64,000 nucleotides of DNA. It comes from JAJDNH01 sp964552395. GTDB taxonomy: Bacteria > Acidobacteriota > Thermoanaerobaculia > Thermoanaerobaculales > Sulfomarinibacteraceae. A model generated the notes under the pieces. That model saw only the letters and a list, made by a program, of their open reading frames with translations, had not been told where the DNA came from and made no database searches. A program made the position numbers and the translations under genes. Where the stretch lies: NCBI GenBank assembly GCA_964552395.1, contig CAZKGM010000012.1, forward strand, positions 29,648 to 93,647. The letters run 5' to 3'. Shown here in pieces: positions 1 through 7,009 of this stretch (positions within the stretch are counted from its first letter, which is position 1; every line of letters starts with the position of its first letter).

Positions 1-1805
1 GCGGCGAGAGCTGCCAGGATGCCGAGCAGCGATGCGGTGACGGCGACCGGCACCGGGTGTGTAGGCACGTGGTCGATCAAGGCGATGACCGCGGGTAGCA
101 GGGCCAGGGCGCCGGCGGCGGCGGCCCGCTCGGCCCAACGGTGAGCGGGGCTTGCACGCTGCGCGATCGCGACCAGCTGCAGCGCGACGGCGAGCGCCGG
201 TAGCAGCGACAGCAGCACCATTTCGGACGGCAGGTGGCGCGAGATGCCCCACGCCATGACGTACAGGCTCAGGCCGGCGGTCGGGCCGAGGGCGGCCGCG
301 AGCTGTAGGCGTGGGCGTTGGTGCAATGCTGCATGGCTTGACAGCAAGGCGGCGAGCAGCAGCCAGCCGAGCAGCCATGGCCAGAGGCCGGCACGCGCGC
401 TCGTCAACGAGGTTCCGACCACGACCAGCATGAGCCCGCCGGTAAGCCCGGCATCGGCGAGTGAGGTGCCGCGCTCTTCCGGTTGGCGGCGGACGGCCGC
501 CGCCAGGTGCACCACCAGGGCCAAACCGGCCGTTGCCAGGCTCAGCTCCCAGGCCAGCGAGCGGTCGATGCGGTGGCTGCCCAGCCAGCCGAGGAGCACA
601 CCGAGGGTGGCCGCGGCCGAAGCCAGCGCGAGCCACGGGCGGCGCTGTGCGCGGGCGATCCAGACGGCGCCTGCGGTCAGCAGGGCCAGGAGGGCGGCGA
701 GCGGGGCCGGACGGAGCCCGAGCCGAACGGAGGTGGCGACGTGAAAGGAGAGCAGGATAGGAATCAGGATTGCGCCGGCCTGGGTGAGGCGCCACACGCG
801 TTCCTCGGGTTGTACGCGCGGCCGGGAGATGAGGAAGACAATGGCGAAGGTGGCCAGTATGGCGAGGCCGAGCCAGAGACGGGGCGCATCGAGGCGGGCG
901 GTGATCCACAGCACCTCGTAGAGCGCGGTGGCAGCGAGAGAGAGGAGCGCCAGTGCCGGCCAGCGCCGACGCTGGGCCAGCCACAGCAGGCCGGCGTCGA
1001 GCAGCAGAACGTAGGTGAAGAGCGGGACCGGGCGGTCAACGCCGGTGCTGATCAGCAGCGGCGTCGCGAAGCCGCCGGCAAGGCCGAGGACGGCCACCAG
1101 CAGCGAGTCCCGGCGCAGGGCCAGCAACCCGCAGACGACCGTCGTCAACACCATCAGGAGCCCGGCGAGCGCTGTCGGCACGAGGGCGTAGAGGGCGCAT
1201 GCCGCCCACACCGACGCGTACAGGGCCACGATTCCCCCGCCGGCCAGCGCGTTCGAGGCGGCCAGCTGCGCGCGGCGGTGGAGACCTTCGGAGAGAACGA
1301 GACACACCACTCCTCCGATGAGCCCTAGACTGACCCGGACGGCCGGCGAGATGAGCCCGTGGTCGATGGAGTACTTGAAGAGGAGGATGGCGGCAAGGGC
1401 GAGAACCCCGCCACCGACGACCGCAGCGCCGCGGACTCCGATCCACCGCTCCCACTCGATGCTGGGAGCCGCGGATCGCGTGGTGCTGGTGACGACCGGT
1501 GTCCGCGCCGCCGGGGCCGGAGGGGGTGGCGGCGGGGGCGTTTGCCGGACCGGCTCGAACGGCGCAGGCGGCGGCTCGTGCCATGTAGGCTCTGGTGGGG
1601 GCGGTGCAGTGGCCTGTGAACGGGCCGGCGGTGCCGGTGGGCGAGGCGCGACCGGCGCCGCGGCTGCCTCCGGCACGCCACGGAGCTCGAGCTCGCGCAG
1701 GCGGCGGTTGAGGTCGGCGACGCGCCGTAGGGCGAGAACCGCGAATACCACGGCTACCAGGGCGCTGGCTGGAATCGCGAGGGCAAGGAGGGCGAGCAAC
1801 TGCAT
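1..1805 (-). CDS. DUF2339 family multi-pass membrane protein (C-terminus cut by window edge)
   Basis: No stop codon occurs before the left edge, so about 601 codons are visible and the C-terminus is missing. The start is the ATG at 1805, preceded by AGGGAG. The protein opens with a hydrophobic helix (residues 1-20) and a short charged stretch, then a Pro/Ala-rich linker to about residue 105. After SIEWERWIGVRGAAVVGGG it is an almost continuous series of hydrophobic helices (FKYSIDHGLISP, LGLIGGVVCLVL, GGFATPLL). This layout is typical of the large DUF2339 membrane proteins, whose biochemical role is unknown. It is divergent from the helix-hairpin-helix gene, and their 120-base gap holds a direct repeat. 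Family is fairly sure; function is not known. Confidence 0.8.
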   Translation of the reverse strand, partial: MQLLALLALAIPASALVAVVFAVLALRRVADLNRRLRELELRGVPEAAAAPVAPRPPAPPARSQATAPPPPEPTWHEPPPAPFEPVRQTPPPPPPPAPAARTPVVTSTTRSAAPSIEWERWIGVRGAAVVGGGVLALAAILLFKYSIDHGLISPAVRVSLGLIGGVVCLVLSEGLHRRAQLAASNALAGGGIVALYASVWAACALYALVPTALAGLLMVLTTVVCGLLALRRDSLLVAVLGLAGGFATPLLISTGVDRPVPLFTYVLLLDAGLLWLAQRRRWPALALLSLAATALYEVLWITARLDAPRLWLGLAILATFAIVFLISRPRVQPEERVWRLTQAGAILIPILLSFHVATSVRLGLRPAPLAALLALLTAGAVWIARAQRRPWLALASAAATLGVLLGWLGSHRIDRSLAWELSLATAGLALVVHLAAAVRRQPEERGTSLADAGLTGGLMLVVVGTSLTSARAGLWPWLLGWLLLAALLSSHAALHQRPRLQLAAALGPTAGLSLYVMAWGISRHLPSEMVLLSLLPALAVALQLVAIAQRASPAHRWAERAAAAGALALLPAVIALIDHVPTHPVPVAVTASLLGILAALA

Positions 1806-1874
1806 GCGGGCTCCCTGATTGTGGCGCCGCGGCCCCGGCCGCCGCACCGTTGGCCTCGAAGGGCTGGTGATCCA

Positions 1875-1893
1875 GTGTAACCCGGGTGTAACC
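1875..1893. promoter_or_regulatory. Direct repeat GTGTAACC x2, 11-bp period
   Basis: GTGTAACC occurs at 1875-1882 and again at 1886-1893, so the two copies lie one helical turn apart, in the gap between two divergent genes. On the minus strand it reads GGTTAC-N5-GGTTAC, which has the layout of OmpR/PhoP-type response-regulator boxes. Binding by such a regulator is inference. Confidence 0.35.
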
Positions 1894-1925
1894 TGTCAGC
1901 ACGGTCGAACCCGAAGGAGGCGTTG

Positions 1926-2237
1926 ATGGTGATCAGGGACGACAGCCGGGAGCTTCTGAGAATACCGGGCGTTGGCCCGTCAATAGCCCGGGATCTGCTC
2001 GCTCTCGGCATTCGTCGCGTAGAGGACCTGGCCGGCGGCGATGCCCAGCGCCTCTACGACAGGCTGTGTGCGCTGCGGGGCCACCACATTGACCGCTGCG
2101 TTCTGTACGTCTTCCGCTGCGCCGTCTACTTTGCCGCCGAGCCGAGCCCGGACCCGGAGCTGCTCAAGTGGTGGAGCTGGAAGGACGGGAGAGCTCCTGC
2201 CACGCTCTCATCGCTCGCCTCAGGTGGGGGATCGTGA
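1926..2237 (+). CDS. Helix-hairpin-helix (Cdd1/pathogenicity-locus-like) protein
   Basis: A 103-residue protein. AGGAGG at 1915-1920 best fits the ATG at 1926; TTG at 1923 and GTG at 1929 are in-frame alternatives. Residues about 9-35 (LLRIPGVGPSIARDLLALGI) are a helix-hairpin-helix of the sort used for non-specific DNA binding. The following YDRLCALRGHHIDRCVLYVF segment and the late PELLKWWSWKD segment match the small Cdd1-type family as I know it. The C-terminal 24 codons overlap the end of the opposite-strand AhpD-like gene. No enzymatic residues are evident; a DNA-binding role is inferred. Confidence 0.75.
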   Translation: MVIRDDSRELLRIPGVGPSIARDLLALGIRRVEDLAGGDAQRLYDRLCALRGHHIDRCVLYVFRCAVYFAAEPSPDPELLKWWSWKDGRAPATLSSLASGGGS

Positions 2238-2526
2238 TCGAGCCGCCAACCACCAGGCCGACGCCCAGCACCTCGTTGAGCTCTTCGTCGCTCACGCCCT
2301 CGTCGCGGCAGCGTCCGAGGTGGTAAAGGATGCAGTCGTCGCAGCGCAGCACGAGCGACGCGACCAGGCCAAGCATCTCCTTGGTCCGGGCCGGCAGGGC
2401 GCCGTCTCTGTAGGTCTGAGAGTCGAGGCTGAAGAAGCGCTTGATCTCGAGGCTGGCGTTGTCGAGCACGAGCCGGTTCAGCTCCTCGCGCTCACGCTGG
2501 AACTCCTCAACTGAACGGTGCTGCAT
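2164..2526 (-). CDS. Carboxymuconolactone decarboxylase / AhpD-like protein
   Basis: A 120-residue all-helical protein with the AhpD-type signature C-x2-C-x3-H at C62, C65 and H69 (RCDDCILYHL). In this superfamily that pair of cysteines usually acts in peroxide or disulfide reduction. The ATG at 2526 follows GAGGAGG. It lies 9 bases downstream of the acyltransferase gene on the same strand, so the two are probably cotranscribed. Its last 74 bases overlap the end of the helix-hairpin-helix gene on the other strand. The substrate cannot be told from the sequence. Confidence 0.85.
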   Translation of the reverse strand: MQHRSVEEFQREREELNRLVLDNASLEIKRFFSLDSQTYRDGALPARTKEMLGLVASLVLRCDDCILYHLGRCRDEGVSDEELNEVLGVGLVVGGSITIPHLRRAMRAWQELSRPSSSTT

Positions 2527-2535
2527 GGGTCCTCC

Positions 2536-3459
2536 TCACTCTTGGCCCTGGGGTTGCTCCTGTGGCTGCGTTCTCCAGCGGCGGTGCATCCACACCCACT
2601 GCTCCGGGTGGGCGCGGATCTGACGCTCGATGGCGGCGGTGGCCTCGGCCGTGAGGCGGGCCACGGCATCAGCGTCGCCGGGTTCCCCAGCATGCTCGAT
2701 CGGGGGCTGTGCCTCGACGTGGTGGGAGCCGTCGGCCCTGCGAGAGATGAAGGCAGGGACCACCGGTACCCGCGCGCGGAGGGCTAGTTGGGCCGCGCCG
2801 GACGGCGTCCACGCCGGCCGACCGAAAAACGGGACGAAGACGCCAGGGATGTCCCGGATGTCCTGATCGACGAGCAGGCCGACCACCCGGTTGGCGAGCA
2901 GGGCGGCCACCAGGCGGCGTCCGGCGGTCGGGCCGCGGGAGATGACCTGCGCGCCGAAGCGGGCGCGCAGGGCCGTGGCCACGTCGTGGAGCCGGGGGTC
3001 GTAGATCTCGCGCACGGCGATGCTCATCGGGATGCTGCCGGCGCCGAGGCGAGCGTTCATGAGCTCCCAGTTGCCGCAGTGGCCGGTCACGAGCACTGCC
3101 CCACGGCCTCGCTCTCGGGCTGCTTCGAGATGCTCGGCGCCGCTCATCGTGACTCGGCTGCGGACCCCCTCAGGGCTTGCCCGCCACAACCACAGCACCT
3201 CCGCCAGCATTAGCCCGAGGTGCCGGGCCGTACGCCGGAGCAGGATGTCTCGCTCGGTGTCCGTCATCTCGGGGAAGGCCAGTGCGAGGTGCTCACGCGC
3301 GCGGCGGCGATCCGTGGCGGCCAGTGCAAGGGACAGGCGCCCGGCGGCGATGCCGAGCTGCCTCGTCAACGCCAGGGGCAGGCGACTGCCGGTCGCCAGC
3401 AGCAGCCGGAACGGGTAGTACACAAGATCGTGCCGTACGCGGCGCAGCGGATCCCCCAT
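2536..3459 (-). CDS. LpxL/HtrB-like lysophospholipid acyltransferase
   Basis: A 307-residue inner-membrane acyltransferase of the lipid A late-acyltransferase family. The catalytic H-x4-E motif is HCGNWE at H127-E132. Other family marks are an N-terminal amphipathic or hydrophobic stretch (residues 10-45), LLVDQD near residue 196 and GVFVPFFGRPAWTPSGAA around 205-222. It probably moves an acyl chain from acyl-ACP onto lipid A or a related glycolipid; the exact acceptor is not readable. The start at 3459 has only a weak ribosome site. It leads directly into the AhpD-like gene. Confidence 0.85.
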   Translation of the reverse strand: MGDPLRRVRHDLVYYPFRLLLATGSRLPLALTRQLGIAAGRLSLALAATDRRRAREHLALAFPEMTDTERDILLRRTARHLGLMLAEVLWLWRASPEGVRSRVTMSGAEHLEAARERGRGAVLVTGHCGNWELMNARLGAGSIPMSIAVREIYDPRLHDVATALRARFGAQVISRGPTAGRRLVAALLANRVVGLLVDQDIRDIPGVFVPFFGRPAWTPSGAAQLALRARVPVVPAFISRRADGSHHVEAQPPIEHAGEPGDADAVARLTAEATAAIERQIRAHPEQWVWMHRRWRTQPQEQPQGQE

Positions 3460-3536
3460 GTTCGGAGTTTAACCCGCACTTCCCACCACCACGGAGCTGC
3501 AGCGCGCGATACACCGGCGCCGGCGACGATTTCTCG

Positions 3537-3656
3537 CCGGAGACACGGAGGACACAGCGAAGCACGGAGAGCATCCTTCAAGCGAAGAGGACCTCCTGAT
3601 TCTGGCGCCTTCTTCTTGGCTCTGTGCCCTCTCTGTGCTCTCCGTGCCTCTGTGGT
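3537..3656. repeat. Low-complexity inverted repeat of CACGGAG/CACAGAG words
   Basis: Short purine-rich words (GACACGGAGGACACAG, CACGGAGAGC) at 3541-3572 are mirrored by pyrimidine-rich words (CTCTGTGCCCTCTCTGTG, CTCTCCGTGCCTCTGTGG) at 3619-3655. This makes an imperfect inverted repeat with a loop of about 50 bases. No open frame fits. It fills the gap between the alkaline phosphatase and the acyltransferase genes. I recall similar word-based inverted repeats in intergenic DNA of many environmental genomes; their role is unknown. Confidence 0.7.
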
Positions 3657-3674
3657 TGGTTCCTTTTCTCGGAT

Positions 3675-4793
3675 TCAGTGGGAGAGACCTAGGCCCAGGA
3701 GTGATGCCATGCGGATGGGTAGCTCGGTGTTGTCCAGGACCCCGGAGAAGCGGCCGGCGCCCGGGCCGAACGCGAACAGCGGGACCCACAGAGCGGTGTG
3801 GGCCTTCGTGGTCCAGGCAACGCGAGCCGAGCCGCCGGGGAAGGAACAGTCGGTGACAGCGAGCCCGCCGGTGTCGTGATCTGCGGTCACGAGAATCAAG
3901 ACATCGCCGCGTGCCTTGACCATGCCGACGGCCAGACGAACAGCCGCATCGAGCTCGGCCACGCCCCGCGCCACGCCGCCGGCGTTGTTGTCGTGACCCA
4001 TCTCGTCGGTGACCTGGCTCTCAACGATCAGGAGGAACCCCCTGGGATTCGTGGCCAGCAGCTCGAGCGCTCGCCGGGTGGTGATCTCGAGTGGCGGACC
4101 GTGCTGCTCGGGCATCCTCGAGCGCGGCGGCAGCAGAGCGACGACCGGGGTCCTGGCGGTGGCAAGTGCGGCTTCTGAACGGACGACCGTCGTCCCGGTC
4201 GGGGCGAGCTGCTCGGCGTGGCGCAGGAGCTCGCGGTAAGGGCGGTCGCGTGCCGTACGTGGGTAGCCCGTGAAGTCGCCGCCAATGAGGACGTCGACCT
4301 TCGAGGACAGCATCTGCCGGAGAATCGAGGTGAAATCGTAGCGGCTGCTGGCGTGCGCCACGTACCCCGCTGGTGTGGCGTCGACGAGACCGGAGGTGGT
4401 CACGAACCCAGTCGCGAGGCCCCTTCTGGCTGCGGCTTCGAAGATGCTGTGGAGCCGGCGCCCGCTTGGGTCGAGGCCGAGCATCCGGCGGTCGGTCCTG
4501 GCTCCCGTGGCCATGGCGGTGGCAGCGGCGGCGGAGTCAGTGACCATGTTGTCTGCGGCGAAGGTGCGGACGAGACCGATGACCGGTGCGCTCTCCAGAA
4601 ACAGCGAGCCGTCGCCCCCGAACAGAAGCTCGGAGGCGGTGCTGACCTGACCGAGCCCCATGCCGTCGCCGATGAACAGCACGATGCCACGGATTCCTGC
4701 CGCAGGCGCCGGTGGCGTCACGGCGACGGAGGTGACCGACAGTGCTGCGACCAGCAACGAGACACCGAGCGTGAAAATCAGCCGCAGTCTCAT
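3675..4793 (-). CDS. Secreted alkaline phosphatase (PhoA family)
   Basis: A 372-residue phosphomonoesterase predicted to be exported. The ATG at 4793 puts a clean signal peptide at the N-terminus (residues 1-32, ending in PAPAAG); longer in-frame starts would bury it. Family motifs are in order: metal-binding FIGDGMG (D43), the active-site TDSAAAATA with nucleophile S87, ESQVTDEMGHDNNA for metal binding, and TADHDTGG near the C-terminus. It should release phosphate from organic phosphates in the periplasm using zinc and magnesium. It faces away from the DegV-fusion gene. No PhoB box is obvious. Confidence 0.92.
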   Translation of the reverse strand: MRLRLIFTLGVSLLVAALSVTSVAVTPPAPAAGIRGIVLFIGDGMGLGQVSTASELLFGGDGSLFLESAPVIGLVRTFAADNMVTDSAAAATAMATGARTDRRMLGLDPSGRRLHSIFEAAARRGLATGFVTTSGLVDATPAGYVAHASSRYDFTSILRQMLSSKVDVLIGGDFTGYPRTARDRPYRELLRHAEQLAPTGTTVVRSEAALATARTPVVALLPPRSRMPEQHGPPLEITTRRALELLATNPRGFLLIVESQVTDEMGHDNNAGGVARGVAELDAAVRLAVGMVKARGDVLILVTADHDTGGLAVTDCSFPGGSARVAWTTKAHTALWVPLFAFGPGAGRFSGVLDNTELPIRMASLLGLGLSH

Positions 4794-4949
4794 TCGAACC
4801 CCCAGTCGCGGCATCATACCGCTTCCGTGCCCGAGGACCTCCGAGCGCGCCGGGAGGTTGCCGAAGCACCGGAGCAGGGCCAGCGATGCAACGCCCAAGG
4901 CGGCGCCTGGGAGCGCTTACGGCAGTGCGGGATTCACCACTCAGCCATG

Positions 4950-4955
4950 TATACT
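4950..4955 (+). promoter_or_regulatory. Possible -10 (TATACT) for the DegV-fusion gene
   Basis: TATACT lies 21 bases before the GTG start at 4977. No convincing -35 is seen. If it is used, the in-frame ATG at 4947 cannot be translated, which supports the GTG start with its GGGGAGGGAG ribosome site. Confidence 0.35.
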
Positions 4956-4976
4956 GTCTCGGTTGGGGAGGGAGAT

Positions 4977-6827
4977 GTGGCTGAGACTCCAACGGTTCTC
5001 GTCGCCGACAGCGTAGCTGAGAGACGTCGGCAGCTCGGGCTTGCTCTCTATGAGGGCGGGTACGAGGTGATCAACGCCGTCAACGGCGAGGAGGCGTTGC
5101 GGTTCACGGCGGGTCTCAACCCAACCCTCACCATGGTCCACACCGGCTTGGAGGCCATGGAGCCGCTCGATCTCCATCAGCGACTCACGGCAACCGGTCT
5201 CTCCGTGCCGCCGTTCTTGATCCTCTTCGACGATGCGGCCCAGCTACCGGAGGAGCCGCCGGAGGGGGTGGTGTTCTTCCTTTCCTCGGTAGGTCTGGCG
5301 CCGGAACGCCTCCTGCAGCAGGTACGGCTGCTGCTCCTGGCACGGGACATCGGCGGCGAGCTCGGCGACGGCATCGACACGCTCTACGGCGACCTCACCA
5401 GGATCTCGATCGGCGACCTGCTCCGCGTGCTCCAGAAGTACGTCATCACCGGGCACGTCAGTCTGTCGGTGGGGCCGGACACCGGAATCTGGCTCCGCGA
5501 GGGCAGCGTCATCGACGCCCACTGGGGTGGGGTCAAGGGACGCAAGGCGTTCAACCGCGTAGCCTCGCTGCGTGGCGGTGGTTTTGTGATCAGTCTCGAG
5601 GAGGGAGCCGCCGAGCGCTCGATAGACACCGACCTGACGAGCCTGGTCAGCGACGCGGTCGACGAGAAGTTCCAGCTCGACGAGCTGTTTCGCGACCTGC
5701 CGTCCCTGAAGTCGCGCCTCGAGGTTCGGATGGGGGAGGGCTTCTTCGCGCTCGAGTTCACGGCCGTCGAGCGCCAGATTCTGATGGCCACCCAGAAGGT
5801 GAAGAACTTCGCCGAGTTGATCGACATCGTGCCGGCGACGGATCTCGAGGTCATCCAGGGCGTGCTCAGCCTCACCGAGCAGGGCGTCCTCAGCTTCAAG
5901 ATTCCTGAGAACCGCGTGCAGGTCGTCACTGACTCGACAGCCGACCTCCTTCCGGCGCTGGCACGGCGCCTGAACATCAGTGTCGTGCCGCTGTCGGTTC
6001 TGTTCGAGAGCCAGGTCTTCAAGGACGGAATCGACCTGCAGCCGGACGAGTTCTACGGGCGGCTGACGCAGGCGCCCAAGCTGCCCACCACCAGCCCGCC
6101 GAGCATCGGCGAGTTTTTGGAGACCTACCGCCGCCTGGTGGCGATGGGTGACATCATCTCTATCCACATCTCGAGCAAGCTCTCGGACACGGCCAAGCGC
6201 GCTATCGATGCGGTTGAGCGGGGCGCAGAGGAGCTCCAGCGGGTGCGGGAGCAGGGAGCGCTCGATCGCCAGCCGGTGATCCGCGTCGTCGACTCGTGGC
6301 AGACCACCGTTGGTCTCGGTCTGCAGGTGGTCTTGGCGGCGCGCATGGTCGAGCACGGCCTTTCCCTCGACGAGGTCGTTCGCCGTCTCGAGGACCAGCG
6401 GCAGCGATATCACCTGTTGTTCTCGGTCAACACCCTGGAGTACCTGCAGAAGGGCGGCCGCATCGGTAAGGCGCAGGCGTTCCTGGGCACCTTGCTCGGT
6501 ATCAAGCCCATTCTCGGGCTGCGGGACGGGGAGGTCGTGCCCCTGGATCGCGTCCGTGGCGGGCGCAACGTGCAACCGAAGCTGGTCGAGCTGTTCAAGG
6601 AGCGCGTGGATGCCAGTCAGCCCGTATTCGTGGCCGTCGGTCACGCCACGGCGCCCAAGTGGGCCGGACGCCTCAGGAGCGCGATCGGAGAGAGCTTCCA
6701 GGTCGTCGAGATGTTCGAGGGCGAGATCGGGCCGGTTGTCGGCACGCACGTCGGTCCCGGAACCGTCGGCGCCTGCCTGTTCCAGCCGACAGCAGACGAG
6801 CTGGAGTTCCTGCGACCGATCGGGTAG
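4977..6827 (+). CDS. Pseudo-receiver + DUF4388 + DegV (fatty-acid-binding) fusion
   Basis: A 616-residue protein in three parts. Residues 5-122 have a CheY-like fold (VLVADS at the first strand), but the usual phospho-acceptor strand reads TMVHTG, without an aspartate, so it is probably not phosphorylated. Residues about 135-305 are a DUF4388/PATAN-like domain (LYGDLTRISIGDLLRVLQK). Residues 313-610 are a complete DegV domain (VVTDSTADL, PTTSPPS, SVNTLEYLQKGGRIG). DegV/FakB proteins bind a fatty acid and, in Firmicutes, hand it to a kinase; no FakA-like kinase is in the window. GTG at 4977 has GGGGAGGGAG just upstream; an in-frame ATG at 4947 overlaps the likely -10. A lipid-responsive signalling role is inference. 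Confidence 0.85.
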   Translation: MAETPTVLVADSVAERRRQLGLALYEGGYEVINAVNGEEALRFTAGLNPTLTMVHTGLEAMEPLDLHQRLTATGLSVPPFLILFDDAAQLPEEPPEGVVFFLSSVGLAPERLLQQVRLLLLARDIGGELGDGIDTLYGDLTRISIGDLLRVLQKYVITGHVSLSVGPDTGIWLREGSVIDAHWGGVKGRKAFNRVASLRGGGFVISLEEGAAERSIDTDLTSLVSDAVDEKFQLDELFRDLPSLKSRLEVRMGEGFFALEFTAVERQILMATQKVKNFAELIDIVPATDLEVIQGVLSLTEQGVLSFKIPENRVQVVTDSTADLLPALARRLNISVVPLSVLFESQVFKDGIDLQPDEFYGRLTQAPKLPTTSPPSIGEFLETYRRLVAMGDIISIHISSKLSDTAKRAIDAVERGAEELQRVREQGALDRQPVIRVVDSWQTTVGLGLQVVLAARMVEHGLSLDEVVRRLEDQRQRYHLLFSVNTLEYLQKGGRIGKAQAFLGTLLGIKPILGLRDGEVVPLDRVRGGRNVQPKLVELFKERVDASQPVFVAVGHATAPKWAGRLRSAIGESFQVVEMFEGEIGPVVGTHVGPGTVGACLFQPTADELEFLRPIG

Positions 6828-6852
6828 CAACTGACTGATCCTCTTCTCTGAG

Positions 6853-6874
6853 GCGCCGGCGGCCCTGCCGGCGC
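6853..6874 (+). terminator. GC hairpin downstream of the DegV-fusion gene
   Basis: A perfect 8-bp stem (GCGCCGGC/GCCGGCGC) with loop GGCCCT starts 26 bases after the stop codon. There is no T-run, so termination is likely but not certain. Confidence 0.5.
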
Positions 6875-6963
6875 TCCCGCACCCACCCGTCTCGCAATCT
6901 CCCTCGGTCCGCCGCACCCCGCAATTGCGGGGTGGTGAGAACTGGCGGCCGGGACGAGACAAC

Positions 6964-6987
6964 GCCGGGGCGGAGGGCCGCCCCGGC
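6964..6987 (-). terminator. Perfect 10-bp GC hairpin between convergent genes
   Basis: GCCGGGGCGG and CCGCCCCGGC pair around the loop AGGG. It lies 23 bases beyond the stop of the four-module secreted protein gene and could also serve the opposing transcript. No strong T-run follows. Confidence 0.6.
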
Positions 6988-7009
6988 AAGTCGACTGACT
7001 CTCGTTGGC

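Noticed and set aside
4218..4976. In-frame upstream extension of the DegV-fusion gene
   Set aside because: It runs antisense across the alkaline phosphatase gene and has no ribosome site; the GTG at 4977 has a strong one.
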